Shown: positions 1 through 7,064 of the stretch, one piece after another | Layout of the letters: every line of letters starts with the position of its first letter | Position numbering within the stretch: the first letter of the stretch is position 1 | Assembly: GCA_032100225.1 (NCBI GenBank) | Contig: DAMDJY010000087.1 | Location: forward strand, 1-14,722 | Origin: Mobilicoccus sp032100225 | Lineage (GTDB): Bacteria > Actinomycetota > Actinomycetes > Actinomycetales > Dermatophilaceae | DNA length: 14,722 nt | Reading direction: 5' to 3' | Made by a program: the position numbers and the translations under genes | Notes under the pieces: generated by a model | Seen by the model: the letters and a program-made list of their open reading frames with translations, nothing else | What the model was told of the DNA's origin: nothing | Database searches by the model: none

Positions 1-1399
1 TGGCGTCGCCGAAGAGCATCTCGGTGTTCTCCTTGAAGAACAGGGGGTTCTGCACGCCTGCGTAGCCGGTGTTCATCGAGCGCTTGAACACGACGACCTC
101 GTCGGCCTTCCACACCTCGAGCACGGGCATGCCGGCGATGGGGGAGGACGGGTCGTCCTGGGCGGCGGGGTTGACGGTGTCGTTGGCGCCGATGACGAGG
201 ACGACGTCGGCGTCGGGGAGGTCGTCGTTGATCTCGTCCATTTCGAGCACCACGTCGTAGGGCACCTTGGCCTCGGCGAGCAGCACGTTCATGTGGCCGG
301 GGAGGCGGCCGGCGACGGGGTGGATGCCGAACCGCACGTTGACGCCGCGTTCGCGGAGACGGTGGGTGAGGTCGGCGACGGGGTACTGCGCCTGGGCGAC
401 GGCCATGCCGTACCCGGGGGTGATGACGACGGAACGGGCGTCGCGCAGCATGGCGGCCACCTCGACGGCGCTCGTCTCGCGGTGCTCGCCGTACTCCTTC
501 TCCTCGCCGACAACGGCACCGTCGGAGCCGAAGCCGCCGGCGATGACGTTGATGAAGGAGCGGTTCATGCCCTTGCACATGATGTAGCTGAGGTAGGCAC
601 CGGAGGAGCCGACGAGGGCGCCGGTGATGATCAGCAGGTCGTTGTTGAGCAGGAACCCGGCCGCGGCGGCAGCCCATCCGGAGTAGCTGTTGAGCATCGA
701 GACGACGACGGGCATGTCGCCACCACCGATGGCGGCCACGAGGTGCCAGCCGAGGAACAACGCGCCGAGCGTGACGATGCCGAGGAGCATCTGGCGCCAG
801 AAGAGCTGGTCACCGGGGGTGAGCACGTAGACGACGGTGAGGACGACGAACCCGACGAGGATGCCGAGGTTGACCATGTTGTGCTTGGGCAGCATCGTCG
901 GGGCCGACTTGATGCGGCCCGAGAGCTTGAGGAACGCGACGATCGAGCCGGTCAGGGTGACAGCGCCGATGAACACGCCGATGAACACCTCGGCGTCGTG
1001 GATGCCGGGGTTGGGCAGGTCGTGCTCGTAGGAGCTGTTCCATCCGACGAGGACGGCGGCGAGGCCGACGAAGCTGTGCAGCAGCGCGATGAGTTCGGGC
1101 ATGCCGGTCATCGCGACCTGCCGAGCGCGCCAGATGCCGATGGCAGCGCCGATGGCCATGGCGAGCAGGATGAGCCCGAGGCCCAGCATTCCGGTGCCGA
1201 CACGGTCGCGGTCGACCCCCACGGCGTCGACGCCGAGGACGGCCGCACCGATCGTGACGACGAGCGCGATGCCCATACCGATGATGCCGAAGCGGTTGCC
1301 CGAGCGGGCCGTCTCGTGCTTGGAGAGTCCGGCGAGGCTGAGGATGAAGAACAGCCCCGCGATGATGTAGGTGCCCTGCAGCAGGGTCAGCGCGAGCAT
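1..1399 (-). CDS. pntB: NAD(P) transhydrogenase subunit beta (3' end cut by window edge)
   Basis: This is the beta subunit of the membrane transhydrogenase, which couples hydride transfer from NADH to NADP+ to proton entry across the cytoplasmic membrane. The 466 codons visible begin MLALTLLQGTYIIAGLFF and continue as a series of hydrophobic membrane segments up to about residue 270. The NADP(H)-binding domain III follows, with the motifs GYGMAVAQAQYP, RFGIHPVAGRLPGHMNVLLA, VIGANDTVNP and MNTGYAGVQNPLFFKEN. These match the PntB family closely, and against E. coli PntB (about 462 residues) only some 10-15 C-terminal residues should lie outside the window. The ATG at 1399 shares one base with the pntA stop (TGATG), so the two subunits are probably translationally coupled. 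No frameshift is seen. Confidence 0.96.
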   Translation of the reverse strand, partial: MLALTLLQGTYIIAGLFFILSLAGLSKHETARSGNRFGIIGMGIALVVTIGAAVLGVDAVGVDRDRVGTGMLGLGLILLAMAIGAAIGIWRARQVAMTGMPELIALLHSFVGLAAVLVGWNSSYEHDLPNPGIHDAEVFIGVFIGAVTLTGSIVAFLKLSGRIKSAPTMLPKHNMVNLGILVGFVVLTVVYVLTPGDQLFWRQMLLGIVTLGALFLGWHLVAAIGGGDMPVVVSMLNSYSGWAAAAAGFLLNNDLLIITGALVGSSGAYLSYIMCKGMNRSFINVIAGGFGSDGAVVGEEKEYGEHRETSAVEVAAMLRDARSVVITPGYGMAVAQAQYPVADLTHRLRERGVNVRFGIHPVAGRLPGHMNVLLAEAKVPYDVVLEMDEINDDLPDADVVLVIGANDTVNPAAQDDPSSPIAGMPVLEVWKADEVVVFKRSMNTGYAGVQNPLFFKENTEMLFGDA

Positions 1400-3036
1400 C
1401 AGGCGTCCTTCCTGAACATGTCGAGCATCCGTGCGGTCAGGGTGAATCCGCCGAACACGTTGATGCTGGCCACGAGGATGCCGATGAACGCCAGCACGGA
1501 GATGCCGGTGCGTCCCGGATGCCCGACCTGAAGCAGTGCGCCGACGATGATGATGCCGCTGATCGCGTTGGTGACCGACATGAGCGGCGTGTGCAGCGCG
1601 TGGTGCACGTTGCCGATGACGTAATAGCCGATGACGCAGCTCAGCATGAACACCATGAAGTGGCCGAGGAACGGCTCGGGCGCGAAGCCCGCCGTCAGTA
1701 GGAACAGTGCTGCCGCGCCGGCGATGATGCCGAGTTTGGCGCCGCCGGACATAGGCGCCTTGCCGGCCTTCTCGGCCTTCTCGGGCATCTCGACGGCCGT
1801 CGCGCCGGTACTCGCGGCGGGCGCTGCCGAGACCTGCACCTTGGGCGGCGGCCACATGAGTTCGCCGTCGAGGACGACGGTGACGCCGCGCTGGACGACG
1901 TCCTCCATGTCGAGGACGTACTGCCCGTCCTTGCCCGGGGTGATGAGCTTGAGCATGTTGACGAGGTTGGTGCCGTACAGCTGGCTGGCCTGGGTGGGCA
2001 GCCGGCCCGCGAGGTCGGTGTAGCCGAGGATGATGACGCCGTTCTCGGTGACGACCCGCTCACCCGGCACGCTGCCCTCGACGTTGCCGCCGGTGGCCGC
2101 GGCCATGTCGACGATGACGCTGCCGGGGGTCATCGTCGCGATCATCTCGCCCGTGATGAGGCGCGGGGCGGGACGCCCCGGGATGAGCGCCGTGGTGATG
2201 ATGATGTCGACGTCGGCGGCCTGGCGGGCGTACATCTCGGTCTGGCGGCGCTGGTAGTCCTCGCCCATCTCCTTGGCGTAGCCGTCGGTGCTCACCTCGG
2301 CGGCGGCGTCCTCGACGCGCACGAATTCGGCGCCCATCGAATGGACCTGCTCGGCGACCTCGGGACGCACGTCGTTGGCACGCACGATGGCGCCGAGGCT
2401 GCCGGCCGCGCCGATGGCGGCGAGGCCCGCGACGCCGGCTCCGGCGACGAAGACCTTGGCGGGCGGCACCTTGCCTGCAGCGGTGACCTGGCCGGTGAAC
2501 AGGCGACCGAACTCGTGGGCGGCCTCGATGACGGCGCGGTAGCCCGACAGGTTGGCCATCGAGCTGAGCACGTCCATCGACTGAGCGCGGGAGATGCGGG
2601 GCACGGTGTCCATCGCGAGCGCGGTGATGCGGCGGGCGGCCAGCTTCTCGACGAGCTCGGGGTGCAGNNNNNNNNNNNNNNNNNNNNNNNNNNNNNNNNN
2701 NNNNNNNNNNNNNNNNNNNNNNNNNNNNNNNNNNNNNNNNNNNNNNNNNNCGGGAGCGAGGATGGCGGCGAGCAGGCCGCCGTCCTTCATCGCGGCGATC
2801 TCCTGGTCGGAGGGGGCCTCGACGGCGAAGACGATGTCGGCGCCCCAGGCGTCATAGGCGGTGCCGAGGTGAGCTCCGGCCTCGGCGAAGGCGGAGTCGG
2901 GCAGCGAGGCAGCGGTTCCGGCCCCGGCCTCGACGACCACGTCGTAGCCGAGCTTGATCATCTGCCCAACGGTGGTGGGGGTGGCGGCGACGCGGGTCTC
3001 GCCCGGTCTCCTCTCCCGTGGGATTCCGATGAGCAC
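1399..3036 (-). CDS. pntA: NAD(P) transhydrogenase subunit alpha, single-chain type, interrupted by an assembly gap
   Basis: This is the alpha subunit of the proton-pumping transhydrogenase. The NAD(H)-binding domain I comes first: IGIPRERRPGETRVAATP at the N-terminus, VPRISRAQSMD in the middle, the Rossmann loop GAGVAGLAAIG near residue 200, and LYGTNLVNMLKL near its end. A linker rich in Ala, Lys and Glu leads to four membrane helices at about residues 430-540, including HALHTPLMSVTNAISGIIIV. Domain I and these helices form one chain as in E. coli, unlike the split PntAa/PntAb of mycobacteria. The start is GTG at 3036, with AGGAG six bases upstream (complement of 3043-3047). The predicted 545 residues include 28 unknown ones (residues 96-123). 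The family has almost no residues at that point, so the true protein is probably nearer 520. Confidence 0.95.
   Translation of the reverse strand: MLIGIPRERRPGETRVAATPTTVGQMIKLGYDVVVEAGAGTAASLPDSAFAEAGAHLGTAYDAWGADIVFAVEAPSDQEIAAMKDGGLLAAILAPXXXXXXXXXXXXXXXXXXXXXXXXXXXXLHPELVEKLAARRITALAMDTVPRISRAQSMDVLSSMANLSGYRAVIEAAHEFGRLFTGQVTAAGKVPPAKVFVAGAGVAGLAAIGAAGSLGAIVRANDVRPEVAEQVHSMGAEFVRVEDAAAEVSTDGYAKEMGEDYQRRQTEMYARQAADVDIIITTALIPGRPAPRLITGEMIATMTPGSVIVDMAAATGGNVEGSVPGERVVTENGVIILGYTDLAGRLPTQASQLYGTNLVNMLKLITPGKDGQYVLDMEDVVQRGVTVVLDGELMWPPPKVQVSAAPAASTGATAVEMPEKAEKAGKAPMSGGAKLGIIAGAAALFLLTAGFAPEPFLGHFMVFMLSCVIGYYVIGNVHHALHTPLMSVTNAISGIIIVGALLQVGHPGRTGISVLAFIGILVASINVFGGFTLTARMLDMFRKDA
2668..2750. 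other. Run of 83 unknown bases (assembly gap or masked sequence) inside pntA
   Basis: All bases are N. The run falls between codons for LAAILAP and LHPELVEKL of PntA. Both flanks stay in one reading frame if the gap is exactly 83 bases. Alignment from memory with E. coli and mycobacterial PntA leaves room for only about one or two residues here, so the gap length is suspect. Confidence 0.99.
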
Positions 3037-3382
3037 GAGCGACTCCTAGGGATCGTGGGGTGCAATGCAGCACTCCTGAAGGGTTCTCCTTAGATGTACC
3101 CAAGAATGCCTAGGTCTCGCGAGAACACCAGGGGGTACAACGTCCTGCGACGTAAGTGTGAGGAGCATCATCCATGGCGGCGCCGGGTGTCGGTGACGCG
3201 TGCCGTCGGCGGGATCGGGCAGCGCCGGGAGGGCACCGTGGCGCACACTGTCCCGGAGGGTCGGCCCCGTCGAGGGGACGACCACAGGTGGCCGAAGCGC
3301 CGATGACCTGGGCCGGTCCGGCCCGCGTCGGCCCCCACCAGCTCGCATCGGTCCCGTACGCACTGCCTTCAGGAGGACAACC
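3037..3382. promoter_or_regulatory. Divergent pntA / bioY intergenic region with clustered palindromes
   Basis: This 346-base spacer must contain the promoters of pntA (leftward) and bioY (rightward). I could not assign a convincing -35/-10 pair for either. It holds a perfect 10-base palindrome TCTCGCGAGA at 3115-3124. A wider inverted repeat surrounds it: TGTACCC at 3095-3101 and GGGTACA at 3133-3139. A small ACGTC-CTGC-GACGT hairpin sits at 3140-3153, and CCTAGG occurs twice (3045-3050 and 3109-3114). The palindromes could be operators, but no known regulator site (for example Rex or BioQ) was recognised. The stretch 3160-3370 shows no clear structure, and an AGGAG-preceded ATG at 3174 opens only a shadow frame across bioY. 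Confidence 0.4.
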
Positions 3383-4006
3383 ATGGCCGCCTCGTCACCG
3401 ACGACGTCGACCCCCACCGCGCCGGCATCCCCGAGCCGACTCACCGCGCGTGACCTCGCCCTCGTCGCCGCGATGGCCGGCCTCGTCGCCGTTCTCGGGG
3501 TGCCGGGAGCGTTCTACGCCTTCGGGCAGGCGGCGCCCATCACGTTGCAGTCGATGGGGGTCATGCTCGTCGGCGCGCTGCTGGGGTGGAAGCGCGGCGG
3601 GCTGGCCATCTTGTTGTTCCTCGCGCTCGCGGCCATCGGCCTGCCGGTGCTCGCCGGAGGTCGCGGCGGGCTGGCCGTCTTCGTTGGTCCGACGTCGGGG
3701 TACCTCCTCGGGTACCTGCTCGGCGCGATGACGACCGGTGCCCTGGTCCAGATGCGCGCCCGCCGCCTCAACCACGCGTGGCTGGCCGTCGCGATCCTCG
3801 TCGGCGGCATCGGCGTGGTGCACCTCTTCGGCGTGCCCGGGATGGCGCTGCGAGCCGGTCTGCCCTGGGACAAGGCCCTGATGGCGGGTCTCGCCTTCGT
3901 CCCCGGAGATCTGATCAAGGCGGTCCTCGCCACCGTCGTCGCCGCCGGTGTCCACCGCGCGATCCCGACGCTGCTGCCCTCCACGTGGGCCGGTCGTCAG
4001 CGGTGA
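3383..4006 (+). CDS. bioY: Biotin ECF transporter substrate-binding protein BioY
   Basis: This is the S component of a biotin uptake transporter, a small integral membrane protein that captures biotin. Its 207 residues have a Thr/Pro/Ala-rich N-terminus of about 20 residues. Hydrophobic helices follow, with the family hallmarks: FGQAAPITLQSMGVMLVGALLG, in which Pro-Ile-Thr-Leu-Gln is typical of BioY, and FVGPTSGYLLGYLLGA near the middle of the chain. The C-terminal part contains FVPGDLIKAVLATVVA, the usual last helix. The start is ATG at 3383, preceded by AGGAGG at 3371-3376 with a six-base spacer. Upstream in-frame codons lack such a site. It leads an operon with bioM (22 bases downstream) and bioN, which supply the energising module, so the three genes together encode a complete BioMNY transporter. 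Confidence 0.93.
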   Translation: MAASSPTTSTPTAPASPSRLTARDLALVAAMAGLVAVLGVPGAFYAFGQAAPITLQSMGVMLVGALLGWKRGGLAILLFLALAAIGLPVLAGGRGGLAVFVGPTSGYLLGYLLGAMTTGALVQMRARRLNHAWLAVAILVGGIGVVHLFGVPGMALRAGLPWDKALMAGLAFVPGDLIKAVLATVVAAGVHRAIPTLLPSTWAGRQR

Positions 4007-4028
4007 CGTCGCGACCGGGACACCGTCT

Positions 4029-4766
4029 GTGATCGAGTTTCGCGGCGTCCACCACGCCTACGGAGAGCGCGAGGTCCTGCGGGGTGTCGACCTCATCCTG
4101 GGCGAGCCTCGGGTGGGCATCGTCGGGGCCAATGGCTCGGGCAAGTCGACGCTGGCCCGCATGATCAACGGACTGGTCACGCCCACGGCGGGGACGGTGA
4201 CGGTCGACGGGCTCGATGTAGCGACCCAGGGCAAGCAGGTGCGGCAACGCGTCGCGTTCGTCTTTCCCGATCCCGAGGCGCAGATCGTCATGCCGACGGT
4301 GAGCGAGGACATCGCCTTCTCGCTGCGTAGGCACAAGCTGTCTCGGACGCAGGTGGACCAGCGCGTCGACGAGGTGCTGGCGCGGTTCGGCCTGTCCGAG
4401 CATCGCGATCACCCCGCCCACCTGCTCAGCAGCGGTCAGAAGCAGCTTCTGGCGGTCGCGTCGGTGACGGCCACGCACCCCAGTGTCCTCGTGGCCGACG
4501 AACCGACCACGATGCTCGACCGACGCCACGAGCGCGCCGTGATGCGGCATCTGACCTCGCTGGATCTCCAGCTCGTCGTCGTCACCCACCAGCTCGATCT
4601 GCTCCTGGAGTGGGAGCGCGTGATCGTCCTTGACGAGGGCCGCGTGGTCGCGGACGGCACCGGTGCGGAGTCCATCGCGTTCTACTGCGACCTCATGGAT
4701 CGTGCGGATGCCGGACCGGCGATGCGCCCCGCCGACCCTGGTCGTCCGGAAGGACCGTCGTGCTGA
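4029..4766 (+). CDS. bioM: Biotin ECF transporter ATP-binding protein BioM
   Basis: This is the ABC ATPase of the biotin transporter, acting on the cytoplasmic side of BioN. Its 245 residues contain every nucleotide-binding element: Walker A GANGSGKST near residue 37, a Q-loop region FVFPDPEAQIVMPTVSEDIAF near 80, the signature LSSGQKQLLAVA near 135, Walker B VLVADEPTTMLD near 155, and the H-loop histidine in VVVTHQLDLL near 185. The signature has Ser in place of the usual first Gly (LSSGQ for LSGGQ), which I regard as a family variant, not a defect. The only sensible start is GTG at 4029, giving VIEFRGVHHAYG at the N-terminus; its ribosome site is weak (GGGAC at 4017-4021). The 3' end overlaps bioN by seven bases. 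Confidence 0.92.
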   Translation: MIEFRGVHHAYGEREVLRGVDLILGEPRVGIVGANGSGKSTLARMINGLVTPTAGTVTVDGLDVATQGKQVRQRVAFVFPDPEAQIVMPTVSEDIAFSLRRHKLSRTQVDQRVDEVLARFGLSEHRDHPAHLLSSGQKQLLAVASVTATHPSVLVADEPTTMLDRRHERAVMRHLTSLDLQLVVVTHQLDLLLEWERVIVLDEGRVVADGTGAESIAFYCDLMDRADAGPAMRPADPGRPEGPSC

Positions 4767-5359
4767 GCGCGACCTATCAGGCCGGGGACTCCTACCTGCA
4801 TCGCGCACGCCCGGGCTGGAAACTCCTCGGTGTGCTCGTGTTGACCACCGCCCTCGTCGCGATCCCGCGCCCCGTGGCGGTGAGTGTCGCTGCCTTGGGG
4901 GTGGTCGCCGTCGCCCTGACCTCCGGGCTCGGCCTGCGCACGCTCGGGTCGCTGGTGTGGCCGCTCCGGTGGATCGTGCTCATCCTCACGCCGTTCCAGG
5001 TGTGGACGGCGGGGTGGGAACGGGCCGTGGTCGTGGTCGGCGGGCTCGTGGTCGCGATCGCGGCGGCGGGCATCGTCACCCTGACCACGCGGGTCGCCGA
5101 CATGATGGACACGATCGTCGCCGTGCTGCGTCCGTTAGAGCGACTGGGCATCGACTCCGACCGGGTGGGCCTCGCGATGGCGCTCGCTCTGCGGTCCATC
5201 CCCGTCATCCACCGCACGATGGGGGAGTGCAGTGAGGCGCGCCGGGCCCGCGGCCTGGAACGCAGCCCTCGGGCGCTCCTCGTCCCGTTCGTCGTGCGCA
5301 CCGTGCGGCATGCGGAGCGAGTCGGTGAGGCTCTCGTGGCTCGCGGACTGGACGACTGA
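4760..5359 (+). CDS. bioN: Biotin ECF transporter transmembrane protein BioN (EcfT family)
   Basis: This is the T component that links the ATPase BioM to the substrate binder BioY. Its 199 residues include four or five hydrophobic helices, such as LGVLVLTTALVAIPRPVAV and VVVVGGLVVAIAAAGIVTLT. Two Ala-Arg-Gly coupling motifs are visible: EARRARGLERS near residue 160 and ALVARGLDD at the very C-terminus. These short helices normally insert into the ATPase grooves. The start is GTG at 4760, overlapping the end of bioM, with GGAAGGA at 4748-4754 as the ribosome site. Its place as third gene of bioY-bioM-bioN supports BioN over a general EcfT. No clear terminator follows before the tRNA promoter region. 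Confidence 0.9.
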   Translation: MLSATYQAGDSYLHRARPGWKLLGVLVLTTALVAIPRPVAVSVAALGVVAVALTSGLGLRTLGSLVWPLRWIVLILTPFQVWTAGWERAVVVVGGLVVAIAAAGIVTLTTRVADMMDTIVAVLRPLERLGIDSDRVGLAMALALRSIPVIHRTMGECSEARRARGLERSPRALLVPFVVRTVRHAERVGEALVARGLDD

Positions 5360-5477
5360 GGCCGCCGACAGGAGTGTTCCGGTGGGCGCGTTCAGGCCCA
5401 GGAGCAGCGCGGATGTGGGCTGGCCCTCGCTGCCACGAGTCGGATTTCACCTTGAGACCCGTCACCGTGTATCGTCG

Positions 5478-5506
5478 TTCAGGCGCCAACACGGCAGCAC
5501 TACGCT
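5478..5506 (+). promoter_or_regulatory. Possible promoter of the tRNA-Thr / tRNA-Met unit
   Basis: TTCAGG (5478-5483) and TACGCT (5501-5506) are separated by 17 bases, placing transcription start near 5513, about 26 bases before tRNA-Thr. The -35 box is a poor match, so this is tentative. A TTGAGA nearer 5453 has no well-spaced -10 partner. Confidence 0.35.
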
Positions 5507-5538
5507 GCAGTGATGACGTTTCCGGGCTTGTCCCGGGT

Positions 5539-5611
5539 GCCCCGATAGCTCAGTCGGTAGAGCGTCTCCATGGTAAGGAGAAGGTCTAGGGTTCGATTCC
5601 CTATCGGGGCT
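5539..5611 (+). tRNA. tRNA-Thr (anticodon GGT)
   Basis: The 73-base cloverleaf folds completely. The acceptor stem is GCCCCGA with TCGGGGC, the D stem GCTC with GAGC, the anticodon stem TCTCC with GGAGA around the loop ATGGTAA (anticodon GGT, reading ACC and ACT), and the T arm TAGGG-TTCGATT-CCCTA. The discriminator is T and CCA is not encoded. It is followed 60 bases later by tRNA-Met, in the usual actinobacterial order upstream of rpmG. Confidence 0.97.
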
Positions 5612-5671
5612 CAGGTCGCGATCGACACGGCCGAACCGTCTCGCGCGGATCAGATCGGTCGTCGCACCCCT

Positions 5672-5745
5672 GGCGGGGTAGCTCAGGTGGTTAGAGCACA
5701 CGACTCATAATCGTGGTGTCGCGGGTTCGAGTCCCGCCCTCGCTA
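5672..5745 (+). tRNA. tRNA-Met, elongator (anticodon CAT)
   Basis: The 74-base cloverleaf has acceptor GGCGGGG with CCTCGCT (two G-T wobbles, at the first and fifth pairs), D stem GCTC with GAGC, anticodon stem CACGA with TCGTG around CTCATAA (anticodon CAT), and T arm GCGGG-TTCGAGT-CCCGC. The paired first position and the absence of the three G-C pairs at the base of the anticodon stem mark it as elongator, not initiator. The discriminator is A and CCA is not encoded. Confidence 0.95.
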
Positions 5746-5752
5746 CTCGCGT

Positions 5753-5778
5753 GACGTCTCCCGCCCGGGGAGACCGTC
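5753..5778 (+). terminator. Hairpin just downstream of tRNA-Met
   Basis: GACGTCTCCC (5753-5762) pairs with GGGAGAC and GTC (5768-5778) through one bulged C, giving ten pairs around a five-base loop. There is no T run. It could end the tRNA transcript, guide 3' processing, or sit in the rpmG leader. Confidence 0.4.
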
Positions 5779-5852
5779 ATGCAGGGAATCATCCGAGAAG
5801 TCTCCGTGTTGAACTCCCGCATCCTTCCCGAACGCGAAAGACAGGTAGTCCC

Positions 5853-6020
5853 GTGGCCAAGAGCACCGACGTCCGCCCCAAGATCACCCTGGCGTGCGCG
5901 GACTGCAAGGACCGCAACTACATCACGAAGAAGAACCGTCGGAACGACCCCGACCGTATCGAGCTCGCGAAGTTCTGCCCCAAGTGCCGCAAGCACACCG
6001 TGCACAAAGAGACGCGCTGA
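5853..6020 (+). CDS. rpmG: 50S ribosomal protein L33 (bL33)
   Basis: A 55-residue protein of the large ribosomal subunit near the exit-site tRNA. The sequence starts AKSTDVRPKITLACADCKDRNYI after the initiator and ends FCPKCRKHTVHKETR. The two CxxC pairs (CADC near residue 15 and CPKC near 42) identify the zinc-binding form of L33. The start is GTG at 5853, chosen because it gives the conserved short N-terminus; AGGT at 5843-5846 may serve as its ribosome site. An in-frame upstream extension to 5751 would run through the post-tRNA hairpin and is rejected. The gene lies between tRNA-Met and the dehydratase genes, as in many actinobacteria. Confidence 0.96.
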   Translation: MAKSTDVRPKITLACADCKDRNYITKKNRRNDPDRIELAKFCPKCRKHTVHKETR

Positions 6021-6057
6021 CCTCGGTCCGCGTCTGGGCCTCGGTCCTCTTTGACTG

Positions 6058-6088
6058 TGCAGCCGCTCCCCGGTGGGGGGCGGCTGCA
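6058..6088 (+). terminator. Strong hairpin terminator after rpmG
   Basis: A 14-pair stem with a single T-G wobble (TGCAGCCGCTCCCC against GGGGGGCGGCTGCA) closes a three-base GGT loop, 38 bases after the rpmG stop. No T run follows, as is common for actinobacterial terminators. Confidence 0.7.
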
Positions 6089-6158
6089 GTCATGTCTGCG
6101 CCCGGTCGACGTGCCGGTGTCGACCTGCTGCTGTCGAAGGGCTGTCGGCAACCTGCAC

Positions 6159-6174
6159 TAGGGTTTCGCTCATG
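6159..6174 (+). promoter_or_regulatory. Possible -10 element for leaderless hadA transcription
   Basis: TAGGGT at 6159-6164 lies so that transcription would start at about the hadA ATG (6172). No Shine-Dalgarno sequence precedes that ATG, so a leaderless mRNA is plausible. No good -35 box is seen. Confidence 0.35.
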
Positions 6175-6615
6175 CCGGTCAACGCTGCCTACGAAGGCCG
6201 TTCCTATCCCCCTGGAGAGCCGTTCGCCGTGGGGCGTGAGCACGTTCGTGCTTTCGCCGCCGCTGTCGGTGCGTCGGATCCCGTCCATCACGATGTCGCC
6301 GCGGCACGCGCCGCAGGCTTCGCCGATGTCGTGGCGCCGCCCACGTTCGCGGTCGTCATCGCGCAGCGTTGCGAGGGTCAGTACGTCACCGACCCCGAGG
6401 CGGGCATCGACTTCTCCCGCGTCGTGCACGGAGACGAGGCGTTCACCCATCACCGGCCCATCGTCGCCGGCACCGAGGTGATCTCCGTTCTGCACGTCGA
6501 CCGCATTCGTGAGGCAGGCGGCAACGCCATGATCTCCACCCGCGTCGAGTGCAGCGACGCCGAGGGTGAGGCCCTCTGCACGGTCACCTCCAGCCTGGTC
6601 GTCCGAGGGGAATGA
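6172..6615 (+). CDS. hadA: MaoC-type (3R)-hydroxyacyl dehydratase, N-terminal-domain subunit (HadA-like)
   Basis: A 147-residue hot-dog-fold protein of the FAS1-like dehydratase family, the partner subunit in HadAB-type (3R)-hydroxyacyl-ACP dehydratases. Visible family features are the opening YEGRSYPPGEPFAVGREHVRAFA, DPVHHD near residue 41, the stretch FADVVAPPTFAVVI near 55, and GIDFSRVVHGDEAFTHHRPI near 80. It lacks the full hydratase-2 motif seen in the next gene, so it probably stabilises the dimer and shapes the substrate channel. The start is ATG at 6172, after the rpmG terminator and probably leaderless. Its stop overlaps an ATG of the following gene (ATGA, 6612-6615). HadA is named by similarity and order; mycolic acid synthesis is not implied, and general fatty-acid or thioester dehydration is the safer reading. 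Confidence 0.8.
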   Translation: MPVNAAYEGRSYPPGEPFAVGREHVRAFAAAVGASDPVHHDVAAARAAGFADVVAPPTFAVVIAQRCEGQYVTDPEAGIDFSRVVHGDEAFTHHRPIVAGTEVISVLHVDRIREAGGNAMISTRVECSDAEGEALCTVTSSLVVRGE

Positions 6616-6617
6616 AC

Positions 6618-7064
6618 ATGTCCGATCAGCAGATCCGTCCGCGACTGGCCACCACCGAGGTCGGTGACACCTTCGGTCCGATGACCGTTCACGTCGATCG
6701 CCCGCGCCTCGTCGAATACGCGGCGGCCTCCGGTGACCGCAACCGAATCCACTGGGACGAGGCCTTCGCCACGTCCGTCGGCCTGCCGGATGTCATCGCC
6801 CACGGCATGTTCACGATGGGTGCGGCCGGTGAACTCGTCTCGCAATGGGCTGGTGGTCCGGCGTACGTGCGCTCGTACGGCTGTCGTTTCACCAAGCCCG
6901 TCGTCGTCCCCTATGGGGGCGGTGCCGACATCGAAGTCGCGGGCGTCGTCAAAAAGGTCGATGCCGAGTCCGGGGAGGCCATGGTCGAGCTGACGGTGAC
7001 GCACGACGGCGCCAAGGTGCTCGTCAAGGCCCAGGCTCGGGTCGCGCTGGAGGTCGACGCGTGA
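6618..7064 (+). CDS. hadB: MaoC-type (3R)-hydroxyacyl dehydratase, catalytic subunit (HadB-like)
   Basis: A 148-residue hot-dog dehydratase carrying the R-specific hydratase-2 signature from about residue 33: YAAASGDRNRIHWD, then GLPDVIAHGMFTMG. The Asp of SGDRN and the His of IHWD are the expected catalytic pair. With the preceding gene it should form a heterodimer that removes water from (3R)-hydroxyacyl thioesters in type II fatty-acid synthesis. Two starts are possible. ATG 6612 overlaps the hadA stop, but the GAGGGG at 6604-6609 is only two bases away from it; ATG 6618 has an eight-base spacing and is preferred. The stop overlaps the murB GTG (GTGA, 7061-7064), so hadA, hadB and murB look co-translated. 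Confidence 0.85.
   Translation: MSDQQIRPRLATTEVGDTFGPMTVHVDRPRLVEYAAASGDRNRIHWDEAFATSVGLPDVIAHGMFTMGAAGELVSQWAGGPAYVRSYGCRFTKPVVVPYGGGADIEVAGVVKKVDAESGEAMVELTVTHDGAKVLVKAQARVALEVDA

Noticed and set aside
293..1531. A 412-codon plus-strand frame opposite pntB
   Set aside because: It is antisense to pntB, and the composition (Gly/Asp/Glu/Val repeats) is that of a frame shadow.
3174..3731. Small frame starting at an ATG with AGGAG upstream, before bioY
   Set aside because: It runs into bioY in another frame and gives an Arg/Pro-rich product with no domain; the ribosome-site match is likely chance.
5539..5745. tRNA-Thr and tRNA-Met as integration sites for a mobile element
   Set aside because: No integrase, duplicated tRNA 3' end or composition shift is seen; the neighbours are conserved core genes.
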